A stretch of 64,000 bases of DNA, taken from positions 244,162 through 308,161 of the forward strand of contig CAWCCX010000010.1 in NCBI GenBank assembly GCA_963794155.1, written 5' to 3'. This document shows positions 9,871 through 19,024 of this stretch, piece by piece. The notes under the pieces are model-generated. The model saw nothing but the letters and a program-made list of their open reading frames with translations. It ran no database searches and had not been told where the DNA came from. The DNA comes from Roseiarcus sp963794155 (GTDB taxonomy: Bacteria > Pseudomonadota > Alphaproteobacteria > Rhizobiales > Beijerinckiaceae). Within the stretch, counting starts at the first letter, position 1; each line of letters starts with the position of its first letter. The position numbers were made by a program, and so were the translations under genes.

Positions 9871-10284
9871 TTACCGGTTGTCGATCGCCCACCGGCCGGG
9901 GCCGGCGGCGGCGAGGAACAGGAAGATGAAGCAATAGAGAACCGCCGGTTCCCCGAAGTTCAGCGCTGGAAAGAAGCTCATCGGGAAATGGGCCATGAAA
10001 TAGGCGGCGGCCATGAAGCCGGACAGAATGAACGCTACCGGGCGCGTGAACAGGCCGATCGTGATCAATAGGCCGCCGACGAGCTCCATTGTCCCGGTGA
10101 AGTAGAGCAATCCCGCCGGCATCTTGTCGATGAACGGCAAGCCAGCCGGGAAGCCGAGAAGCTTGCCGGTTCCGTGCTCGAGAAACAAGAGACCGGTCAT
10201 GATGCGCAGCACCGACAGCAGCACCGGCATGGGAAGCGCCGAATTCAGCGCCGCGGGCATCGAACGAGGGAGAACGTTGGTCAT
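9871..10284 (-). CDS. DoxX family membrane protein
   Basis: About 137 residues with four hydrophobic helices. The DoxX signature is visible as LRIMTGLLFLEHGTGKLLGFP near the N-terminus, followed by GTMELVGGLLITIGLFTRPVAFILSGFMAAAYFMAHFP. These inner-membrane proteins are associated with thiol or quinone redox systems and are often co-regulated by LysR-type factors. ATG 10284 has AAGGTG about 6 bases upstream. A GTG at 10293 is possible but less well placed. Confidence 0.88.
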   Translation of the reverse strand: MTNVLPRSMPAALNSALPMPVLLSVLRIMTGLLFLEHGTGKLLGFPAGLPFIDKMPAGLLYFTGTMELVGGLLITIGLFTRPVAFILSGFMAAAYFMAHFPMSFFPALNFGEPAVLYCFIFLFLAAAGPGRWAIDNR

Positions 10285-10347
10285 GTGGGTCACCTTATGA
10301 TGAGAAAATGGCCGGCTATCGCGGCCGCCCGGTAAGTTCGCGCGTCA

Positions 10348-10971
10348 TCAAAGGATCTGCGCCATCTGGTCGAACGTGAGGCGCGGATTGCGCGGGAACA
10401 GCTTGGCGTCGTCGCCGAAGCCAATGTTGATGACGACGTTGGCTTTGACCTTCCCCTCGGGGAAGAACTCGGCCTCGACTTTCGCTGCGTCGAAGCCGCC
10501 CATCGGCCCGGCGTCGAGGCCGAGCGCCCGCAGCGCCAGGATGAAGTAGCCGACCTGGAGCGTCCCGCTTTGCGCCGCGCTCTTCGCCGCCAGCTCCGGA
10601 TTGCCCGCGAACAGACTCTTGAAGTCCCGCTGCGGCGTCAGATAAGGCAAATGCTCGTAGAACTCGAGATCGTAACCGGCGATCGCGACCACCGGGGCGG
10701 CCATCGTCTTATCGACGTTGCCCGGAGCCATCGCCGGACGCAGACGCTCCTTGGCCGCGGTCGAACGCAGGAACAGAACGCGCAACGGCTGATTGTTCGC
10801 AGCCGTCGGGCCCATCTTGGCGAGTTCGAGCGCCTCTCGCAGCAACTCTTCCGGAACCGGGCGGTCGAGGAAGGCGCTGTGGGTGCGCGCGTCGTGGAAC
10901 AGCTTCGCCAGCGCCGCGCCTTCGAGGGGCGCATGGCGCGCAACACGTCTCGGATTGATTGCTACGGTCAT
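10348..10971 (-). CDS. Nitroreductase family protein, malonic-semialdehyde-reductase (RutE/HadB)-like
   Basis: A 207-residue FMN-dependent nitroreductase-fold protein. Motifs: RTHSAFLDRPVPEELL, MGPTAANNQPLRVLFLRS (FMN and dimer contacts), YLTPQRDFKSLF, and ALGLDAGPMGGFD near the C-terminus. Homologues called RutE reduce malonic semialdehyde in pyrimidine breakdown. Here there is no rut operon, and the neighbours are quinone or flavin reductases, so detoxification of nitro or quinone compounds is an equal possibility. Confidence 0.88.
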   Translation of the reverse strand: MTVAINPRRVARHAPLEGAALAKLFHDARTHSAFLDRPVPEELLREALELAKMGPTAANNQPLRVLFLRSTAAKERLRPAMAPGNVDKTMAAPVVAIAGYDLEFYEHLPYLTPQRDFKSLFAGNPELAAKSAAQSGTLQVGYFILALRALGLDAGPMGGFDAAKVEAEFFPEGKVKANVVINIGFGDDAKLFPRNPRLTFDQMAQIL

Positions 10972-11071
10972 TTCAATCGTCCTTTTCGATAGTTAAGACG
11001 CGCTCCTGCAACCGCGATCGAGCGCGGCGCGCGGTCAGATTGAAAACGTCTTGTCGGCTGGCCGCCCAAGC

Positions 11072-11677
11072 CTACTCGGCGGCGACCGCCGTGCTCTTGG
11101 CGGTCGCTTCGCGCGCGGTCTTCAGCGCTTTCGTCCACCAGGCCAGTTCGTCGAGCAGCGCGTCGGCGGTCGGCTTCAGATAAGCGAAGTCGGAGATCGG
11201 CTTGCCCTCGCGCAGCGCGGCCATGAAGTCGCCGCCCGCGAGATGAACTGCCGACCGCGTAGGCGCCATCTGCAACTCGATCGTGATGAGCCTCAGCTGC
11301 TCGATTGCGCGCGCCGCGCCGATCGCGCCGTAGCCGACAAAGGCCGCCGGCTTCTTGTTCCACTCGGGATAGGCAAAGTCGAGGGCGTTCTTGAGAACCG
11401 CCGGAACGCCGTGGTTATATTCCGCGGTGACGAAGATATAGCCGTCGTAGTGGCCGACCTTCTTCTGCCACCGCACGCCTTCGGCATTCTGGGTTGGAAC
11501 CCAGGCGTTGCTGGCGATCTCGTCGAAGAACGGCAGCGGATGGTCGCGGAGGTCGACCAGGTCGAACTCCATGTCGCTTCGCTGTTTGGCGATGTCAAAG
11601 ATCCATTGCCCGGCCTTGTGGCCGAAGCGGGCGGCGCGGGCAGTAGAAAGGATGATGGCGATCTTGGGTTTGCTCAC
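11072..11677 (-). CDS. NADPH-dependent FMN reductase family (NAD(P)H:quinone/azo reductase-like)
   Basis: A 201-residue flavodoxin-fold protein. The N-terminus KPKIAIILSTARAARFGHKAG binds FMN phosphate. Further motifs are LVDLRDHPLPFFDE, YIFVTAEYNHGVPAVLKNALDF and KPAAFVGYGAIGAARAIEQLR. This matches the family of soluble NADPH:FMN, quinone or chromate reductases. It is transcribed divergently from the LysR regulator across 149 bp, the usual arrangement of a LysR target. Confidence 0.9.
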   Translation of the reverse strand: MSKPKIAIILSTARAARFGHKAGQWIFDIAKQRSDMEFDLVDLRDHPLPFFDEIASNAWVPTQNAEGVRWQKKVGHYDGYIFVTAEYNHGVPAVLKNALDFAYPEWNKKPAAFVGYGAIGAARAIEQLRLITIELQMAPTRSAVHLAGGDFMAALREGKPISDFAYLKPTADALLDELAWWTKALKTAREATAKSTAVAAE

Positions 11678-11826
11678 GGTCAGATCCTTTCAGGGCGACA
11701 ATCCACATACCTGAGTCGCGCAAAACTCTGTCGCACTGCAACATGGGGGCAATTATGCATCATGACAATCGGCAAAATTGTGCTAGTTATGATCAGTGTC
11801 GTTGATAGATCGAGGAGCAAGGGCCG
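11678..11826. promoter_or_regulatory. Divergent promoter region between FMN reductase and LysR gene
   Basis: The 149-bp gap is AT-richer than its surroundings. It contains ATGCAT (11755-11760) inside a longer imperfect palindrome and several T-N11-A type arrangements that a LysR protein could bind. No single operator can be assigned by eye. Confidence 0.4.
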
Positions 11827-12780
11827 ATGATCGATCCGCTAACCCTTGACCAGCTCAGGGTTCTCGTCGCGGTCGCCGACGCCGGGAGCTTTTCCGCCGC
11901 GGCGCGAAAGCTGGGCCGGGTCCAGTCGGCGATCAGCCAGTCGATTCAAACGCTCGAGACGACGCTGAGGCTCAACCTGTTCGACCGCTCGGGCAAAACG
12001 CCGCGGCTGACCGACGCGGGCAAGGCGCTGGTCGGCGACGCGCGCCCACTGATCGCGGCGGCCCAAGCCATCCGCGCTCGCGCCGAAGGCATGGCTGACG
12101 ACGTGGAGCCGGAACTCACGCTGGCGGTGGACTCCATGTTCCCGATTCCGTTGTTGATGGAGAGTTTGAAGGCGCTCCGCGTCGCTTTTCCGCTTTTGCC
12201 GGCGACGGTGTTCACCGAGGCGCTCGGCGGCGCCGAACAGCGGCTGCGCGACGGCGCGGCTCGGCTGGCGATCTACACGGTTCCGCCCACGACCCCTTCC
12301 GACCTCGTGAGCGAGTTCATGACCCGGGTGCTCATGTGGCCCGTGGTCGCGGCCGACCACCCTCTCGCGTCGCTGCCGGAGCCGCTGACGCGTGAGGCGC
12401 TCGAGCCCCACGTGCAACTTGTGCTCACCGATCGAACCGCGCTGACCCAAAACTGGGTCGGCGGGATCGTCAGCCGTCACCTCTGGCGGTTCGCGGATCT
12501 CGCCACCCGCCTCGATTTCCTGCTCGCCGGTTTCGGCTGGTGCAACATGCCGAGCCATATGGTCGCCGACCACATCGCGGCTGGTCGGCTGAAGAAGCTT
12601 AATATCGCCAACCGGGAAGAAGTCGCCCTGCCGATCTACATTGTCCACGAGCGCGGTCGGGCGCCAGGCCGTGCGGGTCGCTGGCTGATCGCCGATCTGC
12701 GCGAGCGTCTGAAGACCTGTCCGGGCGCCTTTCACCAGCGCGAGAATCTCGTTGAGGCCGCCGTAGCCGCCGTAGCCTGA
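11827..12780 (+). CDS. LysR family transcriptional regulator
   Basis: 317 residues. The N-terminal winged HTH reads LDQLRVLVAVADAGSFSAAARKLGRVQSAISQSIQTLE, followed by LRLNLFDRSGKTPRLTDAGKAL. The periplasmic-binding-like effector domain spans about 90-300. ATG 11827 has GGAG about 10 bases upstream. Divergence from the FMN reductase gene suggests it controls that gene and perhaps the whole reductase cluster in response to a quinone or similar electrophile. The effector itself cannot be read from the sequence. Confidence 0.92.
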   Translation: MIDPLTLDQLRVLVAVADAGSFSAAARKLGRVQSAISQSIQTLETTLRLNLFDRSGKTPRLTDAGKALVGDARPLIAAAQAIRARAEGMADDVEPELTLAVDSMFPIPLLMESLKALRVAFPLLPATVFTEALGGAEQRLRDGAARLAIYTVPPTTPSDLVSEFMTRVLMWPVVAADHPLASLPEPLTREALEPHVQLVLTDRTALTQNWVGGIVSRHLWRFADLATRLDFLLAGFGWCNMPSHMVADHIAAGRLKKLNIANREEVALPIYIVHERGRAPGRAGRWLIADLRERLKTCPGAFHQRENLVEAAVAAVA

Positions 12781-12806
12781 GCTATGGAGCAGCGAACCGC
12801 GTTACG

Positions 12807-13697
12807 TCAGTAGAGGTTGGGCGCGACGATCCGCACGCGCTTGACCGATCCGTCGGGACCTTTCTGCCCCACGATCCGGCCCTGGTTGAGGGCGTAATGC
12901 GCGCCTCCCGTCTCTTCCACGCCAATGCCTGACGTCTCGCGGGACACGGCCGCGGTCGCCGCGTTCAAGTTAGAGTCCACGCCATTGGCGTCGAGAACCA
13001 CCGACTGCGGCTCGGGTTTCTCGACCAACGCCAGGGCGTCCGCCTCGGTCGCATGGGCCTTGGCGACGCTGGTCGGTTGCGGCGCCATCGGGCGGGACAT
13101 CTGCTCAGAGATTTCGGGCGTCACCAGGATATCGCCCGCATGGCGCTGAAGCCTCGCCTCGACCGCCGCCAGCGCCTCCGCCCAGCTCTGATCCTTGCGC
13201 CGGCAGGAGCAATCCTGATCGACCGCCTGCTCGAATTTGCCTGCGTTGGGGAGGCTGGCGTACGGCAAGCCGGATGTCGAAACGGAGTCCTCGATCGTGC
13301 CTCCGAACGGCATAGAATAGAATTGTGTCTCGGCGTTCGGACACAACGCTTGGCAGATCTTCGCGAGCGAGTCGCGGTCCCCGACATAAGGGACGGGAAA
13401 GAAGCTGCCGTCGCAAGCACGCACACAGACAAAGTAAGATCCGCCCGACGCGATCTTGAGCTCTCCTGTCAACCGCCTCGGTCGAGCTTCGCGCGAGACC
13501 AGATGCTTCGGCTGTCTCGGAGCGGCGGATTGAACTGACGGGACGTGGTTCAACTCCGGCGTCGGAGCGCCGCATCGGGCGCACCCGGAACTCCGCGCCG
13601 GCGGCCCCGCGAGGATGGCGGCGACAATCGCCACGCCCAATCGTCCGAGGCGGCCCGCGCCCGGCGTGAGGCTTTCGACGGGAGCAAGCTGTGTCAC
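12807..13697 (-). CDS. DUF2865 domain-containing exported protein
   Basis: The DUF2865 core is clear: YFVCVRACDGSFFPVPYV, then DRDSLAKICQALCPNAETQFYSMPFG, and a CSCRRKDQSW segment. The paired cysteines are conserved in this alphaproteobacterial family of unknown function. A hydrophobic stretch (LGRLGVAIVAAILAG) near the N-terminus suggests export. GTG 13697 with GGGGAA upstream gives a sensible leader. The frame is open to 13808 but the extra residues are Arg-rich. The C-terminal third is low-complexity. Confidence 0.8.
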   Translation of the reverse strand: MTQLAPVESLTPGAGRLGRLGVAIVAAILAGPPARSSGCARCGAPTPELNHVPSVQSAAPRQPKHLVSREARPRRLTGELKIASGGSYFVCVRACDGSFFPVPYVGDRDSLAKICQALCPNAETQFYSMPFGGTIEDSVSTSGLPYASLPNAGKFEQAVDQDCSCRRKDQSWAEALAAVEARLQRHAGDILVTPEISEQMSRPMAPQPTSVAKAHATEADALALVEKPEPQSVVLDANGVDSNLNAATAAVSRETSGIGVEETGGAHYALNQGRIVGQKGPDGSVKRVRIVAPNLY

Positions 13698-13861
13698 TTG
13701 CAACTTTCCCCTTACGCCCCTCCGCCCTGACTGGCGCAGGAACCCTCCGCGAGACGCTTCGTTCCACGCCTTTTTTTGTTTTGTCGGCTGTGCATCGGCC
13801 GCGCGCACTCTGGCGCTCGAGCGCTGCTACCTCAACGGTTAGATGATTTTATGGCGCGCCG

Positions 13862-15295
13862 TCATTGCTTCGGCTGCCGAAGCAATGCGGCAAGCGTGGC
13901 TTTCGCTTCGTCGATCAGCCACTCCTGGTATCGGTAGTACATCTCCCTGCCCATCGGCGTGACGATTGACTTCAACTGGTCCTCGCAGAGTCGGCGAAGC
14001 GCCTCAAAGTCCCTCATCAGGTCTTCCGCCGCCTTTCGATCCTCAGGCGTCTGGATGACCGCCTCGGGCGGGAGAGTCTTGATCTGCTCTCGCGTGAGGC
14101 CGGGAGCAGCCAGCGCCTTGATCTGCTCGTCGGTAAGACCAGGATGGGCGAGGGCCCTGAGCCGGGCCTCCAGAATCCCCCGGTTGGCGTCGATGCGCCA
14201 GAGGCGGAAGCGGCTATAGGCGCCGACCGCATTCAAAAGAATCGTCGCCGCCATCACCAGGTAGATCCAGTAGGCCGGCGACATCAGGTTGACGAGCCAG
14301 GGAAAATATCTGTCCGCGAGCTGGGGCTCGCCGGTGGCGAAGAATTCACGCGCCTCGTCGCTGAGCGGGGCGCTGTCCTGCGACTTGGCCGAGGGCGGCG
14401 GGTTCATTCGGACGAAATTGGGGAACTCGGCGCTGAGCAGCATCAGGAAGGCGACCCGCTCGGCGCGATGCACGCACGCGTTGGTCATGACCAGCGTGTC
14501 GACCTGGGCGACGAGCTTGTCGGTCGCGGGGCTCGGTTTGGCGATGTCGTAGTAGCCAGCCGGGATTCGACCGAGGCTCAGCCACTTGTCCCGCGCCACC
14601 AGGCCTTCGATGTCCGCGGGCGCGACGATCTCGAGATCGTACTTGTTGACGAGCGCATGAACCATCTCGGCGTTCTCGTTCATGACGAAGGCGGCGAGGT
14701 CGAGCTCTCCGTCGTGGACGAGTTGCGCTTGCGCCTCGAGATCGTGATTGGACGGCTTCAGATCGAGACCGCCGAGATCGGTATTCTGCAGCAATTGCTG
14801 GATCAGATAGGCGGTGCCCGAAGCCTCCGGGCCGATGCCTATCGAATCGCCCTTGAGGTCGCCGAACGTGTTGATGGCGCGCCCGTGCCGGGCGAGCAGG
14901 AACAGCGACTCCGGCTGTGGCAACCGCCCGAGGGTCGTCAAGCCCGCGTCGGCGGGAACCGGCACTCCGTCCTGGACGAAAGCGAACGCGGGAACGCAGG
15001 GCCCGTTTTCGCCGCCGAGGCGGGCGATGTTTTCGATCGATCCCGCCGTGGCGACGACCTTCAGATGGCCGTTCTTCTTGAGCGCGCGCGCCGCGAGCCG
15101 CTCTCCAAGCGCGTGATAGGCTCCGGTCGGCGACCCGGTCAGGACGGAAGCGCGCAGGAATGCGTAGTCGCCTGAGACGGTGTAATAGAGGAGCGCGCCG
15201 GCCAGCGCGAGAACCGCGAGCGCGACGAGCAGGCCCCTCGCCCACGCCCTTCGGTCGCCGCCAGGTCCGAACGCCAGCTGATCCAGGAAGCTCAT
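13862..15295 (-). CDS. TAXI family TRAP-type solute-binding protein, membrane-anchored
   Basis: 477 residues. An N-terminal transmembrane segment (LLVALAVLALAGALLYYTV) precedes a TAXI-family domain starting LTGSPTGAYHALGERLAARA, with GDLKGDSIGIGPEASGTAYL and LDLAAFVMNENAEMVHAL. A second membrane segment (WIYLVMAATILLNAVG) at about 345-360 is followed by a cytoplasmic tail with two LTxEQIK repeats. No DctQ/DctM-type permease genes flank it, so it may be a sensor or a partner of a distant TRAP permease. Its tail and double anchor differ from ordinary soluble TAXI proteins. Confidence 0.85.
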   Translation of the reverse strand: MSFLDQLAFGPGGDRRAWARGLLVALAVLALAGALLYYTVSGDYAFLRASVLTGSPTGAYHALGERLAARALKKNGHLKVVATAGSIENIARLGGENGPCVPAFAFVQDGVPVPADAGLTTLGRLPQPESLFLLARHGRAINTFGDLKGDSIGIGPEASGTAYLIQQLLQNTDLGGLDLKPSNHDLEAQAQLVHDGELDLAAFVMNENAEMVHALVNKYDLEIVAPADIEGLVARDKWLSLGRIPAGYYDIAKPSPATDKLVAQVDTLVMTNACVHRAERVAFLMLLSAEFPNFVRMNPPPSAKSQDSAPLSDEAREFFATGEPQLADRYFPWLVNLMSPAYWIYLVMAATILLNAVGAYSRFRLWRIDANRGILEARLRALAHPGLTDEQIKALAAPGLTREQIKTLPPEAVIQTPEDRKAAEDLMRDFEALRRLCEDQLKSIVTPMGREMYYRYQEWLIDEAKATLAALLRQPKQ

Positions 15296-15399
15296 GCATC
15301 AACGCCCGGCGCCGAAATGGCGAATTTGTCGTGGGCGAGATATTCGTTGGGCCCAGAGCCTGACGCAAGGGTTTGAAGCCTCAGTCTGATTTGGCCCGC

Positions 15400-16377
15400 C
15401 TAACGCGCCCTGCCCTCGCGCCCGTAGAGCAAGAGCATGGCGATGATGACGACGCCGTAGGTGATCTGCCGTCCCGCCTCCGACATCTGGATTACCGAAA
15501 GAATGGATTGCAGCAGCGTGATCAGAATGACACCGGCGATGGTGCCGAGATAGCTGCCGCGCCCGCCGAGGATCGACGCGCCGCCGAGAACGACGGCGGC
15601 GATCGCCGGCAAGAGGTAGGCGTCGCCCATCGCCTGGGCGGCCTTGCTGGCGTAGCCGGCGAGCAGCACGCCGCCGAACGCGGACAATCCCCCGGCGATG
15701 GCGAAGGCGATCAGAACGACGCGCTGGGTGTCGATGCCGGAGAGATAGGCGGCGCGCTCGCGATTGCCGATGCCGTAGACGGCGCGGCCGAAGGTGGTGC
15801 GGTTGAGGAGGAAGATCGCGCCCGCGCCGACCACGGCCCAGACGAGAAGAGCGTTCGGGAGGCCGAACAGGAAATCGCCGGTGGCGAGCGTGCGCATCGC
15901 CGGCGAAGATGAATCCTGCGGCGAGAAGCCGCCGGTGTGGACCACCATCAGCCCTTGGGCGACCGCGTTGACCGCGAGCGTGATGATCATCGAGGGAATG
16001 CGCAGATAAGCGACGCCGAAGCCGTTGAGGAGGCCGAGGACAACTCCGCATCCGACGCCGAACGGAATGGCCATCGCTTCGCCGACCGGGCCCCATCCCG
16101 TCGCCGCGGTCGACATCATCCCGCCGACCGCGACCACCCAGGGGACGGAGAGGTCGATCTGGCCGAGCAATATGACGATCATCGTGCCGGTGGCGATCAC
16201 GCCAAGGAACGAGGCGACCTTCAATTGCTGCAGCAGATATTCGGGCGACAGAAAGCTGCGCGAGTAGAGCGAGCCCAGGAGCAGCATGGCGATAATGCAG
16301 CCGAAGGCGATTGCGACCGGCGGATCGACGCGGCGCAGGAGAGCGCCGGTCAGCCGGGTCTGCGTCCCCTGGCTCAT
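15400..16377 (-). CDS. CUT2 sugar ABC transporter permease (second permease of importer 1)
   Basis: About 325 residues of RbsC-like polytopic membrane protein. Helices include FLGVIATGTMIVILLGQIDLS, the family block LSVPWVVAVGGM, and the cytoplasmic coupling region NRERAAYLSGI. ATG 16377 overlaps the stop of the upstream permease (ATGA), so the two are translationally coupled. Two distinct permeases with one ATPase and one binding protein is the layout of YtfQRT/YjfF-type importers, though the substrate here is unknown. The frame is open further upstream, but that overlaps the neighbouring permease. Confidence 0.88.
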   Translation of the reverse strand: MSQGTQTRLTGALLRRVDPPVAIAFGCIIAMLLLGSLYSRSFLSPEYLLQQLKVASFLGVIATGTMIVILLGQIDLSVPWVVAVGGMMSTAATGWGPVGEAMAIPFGVGCGVVLGLLNGFGVAYLRIPSMIITLAVNAVAQGLMVVHTGGFSPQDSSSPAMRTLATGDFLFGLPNALLVWAVVGAGAIFLLNRTTFGRAVYGIGNRERAAYLSGIDTQRVVLIAFAIAGGLSAFGGVLLAGYASKAAQAMGDAYLLPAIAAVVLGGASILGGRGSYLGTIAGVILITLLQSILSVIQMSEAGRQITYGVVIIAMLLLYGREGRAR

Positions 16378-17354
16378 GGGAACAGCTCCAGGCGATTGCG
16401 AACCTGAAACAGCCGCGCTGAGCCGACGCAGACTGCGGCGAGCAGCACCAAGCCCTGGAACAGCGGTTGCCACAGGGGGTCGAGATTGAACACGAACAGG
16501 AGGTCGCCGATGGTCCGGAACATCAGCGCGCCGAAGATGGCGCCGATCGCGCTGCCTGATCCGCCGAACAGCGACACGCCGCCCAGCACCACCGCGGCGA
16601 TGGAGAAGAGCGTGTAGGAGCCGCCGTTCGCCGAGGAGGCTTCGCCGGAATAGGTCACGAACGTCAGAAACAACCCAGCGAGCGAAGCGGCCAATCCTGA
16701 CAGAAGGTAGGCCCAGAACTTAGCCGCGTCGACCGGAACCCCCGACATGTACGCTGCGGTTTCGGACGAGCCGACGGCGTAAGCCGCGCGGCCGATCGCC
16801 GACCGGCGATAGGGAACCCAAAGAACGAGAACGACGACGGCGAGCGCAACCAGGCTCGCAGGTGCGCCGCCGAAAATGCGTCCGGTCAGCCCGTCCGCGA
16901 GTGGTCCATACACGTCGCCGCCCGGAACCGGCCGCAGCAGCAGGGCGACGCCAAAAAACACCGCGCCGCTGGCGATGGTGGCGACGATCGGCTGGAGGCG
17001 GCCATAGATGACGATGAGCCCATTGATCGCGCCGCACGCAAGACCGGTCAGGAGAACGCCGGCGACGCCGAGCGCAGCGGTCGCCGCTGTGCCGACCACG
17101 ATCCACGACGCCAGGCAATTGGTCAGAACGAACACCATGCCGACCGAAAGATCGATCCCGGCGGTGATGACGACGAACGTCTGGGCCATCGCCACCAGCG
17201 CCAACAGCACCCCCTTGTTGGCCGCCGTCTGCACGACGTTGGCGCTGAAGCCGGCTGGATGATTGCTCGAGTAGATTGCGAACATGACTATGAAAAAAAC
17301 GAACGCGAGCAGCGTCCCGCGATTCTGGGCCAGCCGATACCGCCAGTCGCTCAT
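16374..17354 (-). CDS. CUT2 sugar ABC transporter permease (first permease of importer 1)
   Basis: 326 residues, RbsC family. It has about nine to ten membrane helices and the signature VVITAGIDLSVGMVFVLTNCLASW, the coupling segment GSSETAAYMSGVPV, and the C-terminal VVLGGVSLFGGSGSAIGAIFGAL. Its start overlaps the stop of the ATPase gene by four bases and its stop overlaps the next permease start, giving a tight three-gene block. It forms the membrane channel with the permease that follows. Confidence 0.9.
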   Translation of the reverse strand: MSDWRYRLAQNRGTLLAFVFFIVMFAIYSSNHPAGFSANVVQTAANKGVLLALVAMAQTFVVITAGIDLSVGMVFVLTNCLASWIVVGTAATAALGVAGVLLTGLACGAINGLIVIYGRLQPIVATIASGAVFFGVALLLRPVPGGDVYGPLADGLTGRIFGGAPASLVALAVVVLVLWVPYRRSAIGRAAYAVGSSETAAYMSGVPVDAAKFWAYLLSGLAASLAGLFLTFVTYSGEASSANGGSYTLFSIAAVVLGGVSLFGGSGSAIGAIFGALMFRTIGDLLFVFNLDPLWQPLFQGLVLLAAVCVGSARLFQVRNRLELFP

Positions 17355-18913
17355 TGCCGCGGTCCCTCAGCCGTGGCGCCTTCCGCTTCGGCCCCAATGT
17401 TGAGTGCGCTGCTGATGAGCGAGCGCTCGGTGATCTCCGCCCCGCACAACACCCGCTTGATCGCGCCGTCGTAGAGCACAAGCGCCCGATCGCAGCAGCC
17501 GATCAGCTCGTCATAATCGGTGGTGTAGAAGACGATCGCAGCGCCGGCATCGGCGAGGCGGCGCAAAAGCACGTAGATCTCCTGCTTGGTGCCGACGTCG
17601 ATGCCGCGCGTCGGATCGTTGAGCAGAATGATGCGCGGTTCGGCCATCAGCCACTTTGCGATGACGACCTTCTGCTGATTGCCGCCCGACAGCGAGCCCG
17701 CCGGGGCGTCGGTTCCTGCGGTGTGGATCCCGAGGAGGTCAATCATCTCGCCGACCAGCTTGTTTTCCCGCGTCGCATCGACGACCCCGCCCCTCGACAC
17801 CCGCCCAAGCGCGGCGAAAGAGAGGTTTTCGCGCACCGACATCGGCAGCATTAACCCTTCGGTCTTGCGATCCTCCGGAATGAGCGCCATGCCGATCGGC
17901 TTGGCTTTCGCCGCATGCGGACTCGATGGCGAAACCGGCGCGCCCGCGACCCGTATCTCGCCCGAAACGCCGCGCAGGACGCCGAACAGCGCCAGCAGCA
18001 GCTCCCGCTGGCCCTGCCCGTCGAGGCCGCCGAGGCCGACGACTTCGCCAACTTCGGCGGTGAACGAAATGTCGCGCAGCCGGTCTGTCCAGCTCAGGTT
18101 CCTGACCTCGAGGAGCGGCGCCGCGCCGTTCGCCCGCTCGGCCGGCTTCGGCGGAAAGACGTGGCTATATTCGCGCCCGATCATCATCTCGACGACCTCG
18201 TTGTCGGTCTTGGTTCCGGCGGCGTAGGTCGCGACATTGGCGCCGTTCCTGAACACCGTGCATTCGTCGGCGAGCTCGGCGATCTCGTGCATGCGGTGGG
18301 AGATGAACAAGAGCGCAAGACCCTCCTGGCGCAAGCGCTTCAAGACCACGAACACCTTGGCGACGTCGGCTGCGGTCAAGGCCGAGGTCGCCTCGTCGAG
18401 GATGAGGACGCGGGGCTTGCGCGCCAGCGCCTTGGCGATCTCCACCATCTGGCGGCGAGATAGCGGCAGGTCCTTGACCAGCGCCATCGGATGAATATCC
18501 GGCGCGCCGGCCCGCTCGAGCGCTTCCTCGGCAAGGCGCCGCTGCGCGCGCCGGTCGATCATTCCGAAGCGCCGCGGCGGATTCGAGATGGCGATGTTGT
18601 CGGCGACCGAAAGGTCGGGAACGAGCGACAGCTCCTGGAAGATGCACACGATCCCGGCGCGATTGGCGGCGGCGGGGGAATCAAACGTGACTTCCGCGGC
18701 GTCGAGGACGATGCGTCCGGAATCGGGCGCGACCACCCCGGCAAGAATCTTGATCAGCGTCGACTTGCCCGCGCCGTTCTCGCCAAGAATGGCGTGGATC
18801 CGACTCGGAAAGACGACAAGGTCGGCGTTGGCGAGCGCCCGCACCCCGCCATAGCGCTTGGATACGCCCTCCATCTTCAGGATCGGCGAGGCCGTCGGCT
18901 CCTGTTGCGTCAC
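17351..18913 (-). CDS. CUT2 sugar ABC transporter ATPase, two nucleotide-binding domains
   Basis: 520 residues with duplicated ATPase domains as in RbsA or XylG. The first has Walker A GENGAGKSTLIKIL and signature LSRRQMVEIAKAL with DEATSALT. The second has LSGGNQQKVVIAKWL and a Walker B-like LNDPTRGID, with the degenerate Walker A usual for this subfamily. It couples ATP hydrolysis to import through the two permeases downstream. A gap of about 110 bp separates it from the binding-protein gene and shows no strong terminator, so all four genes probably form one operon. Confidence 0.93.
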   Translation of the reverse strand: MTQQEPTASPILKMEGVSKRYGGVRALANADLVVFPSRIHAILGENGAGKSTLIKILAGVVAPDSGRIVLDAAEVTFDSPAAANRAGIVCIFQELSLVPDLSVADNIAISNPPRRFGMIDRRAQRRLAEEALERAGAPDIHPMALVKDLPLSRRQMVEIAKALARKPRVLILDEATSALTAADVAKVFVVLKRLRQEGLALLFISHRMHEIAELADECTVFRNGANVATYAAGTKTDNEVVEMMIGREYSHVFPPKPAERANGAAPLLEVRNLSWTDRLRDISFTAEVGEVVGLGGLDGQGQRELLLALFGVLRGVSGEIRVAGAPVSPSSPHAAKAKPIGMALIPEDRKTEGLMLPMSVRENLSFAALGRVSRGGVVDATRENKLVGEMIDLLGIHTAGTDAPAGSLSGGNQQKVVIAKWLMAEPRIILLNDPTRGIDVGTKQEIYVLLRRLADAGAAIVFYTTDYDELIGCCDRALVLYDGAIKRVLCGAEITERSLISSALNIGAEAEGATAEGPRQ

Positions 18914-19024
18914 CCGCCCAACCTCGCCGGTGTATGATCCAATAGGGCCCCGGCGCTGCTGCCAGGCCCAAGACCGCCCCGAAACGTCGCCGTCCCGGGG
19001 CGGCCGATGGGTCCGTCAATCAGA

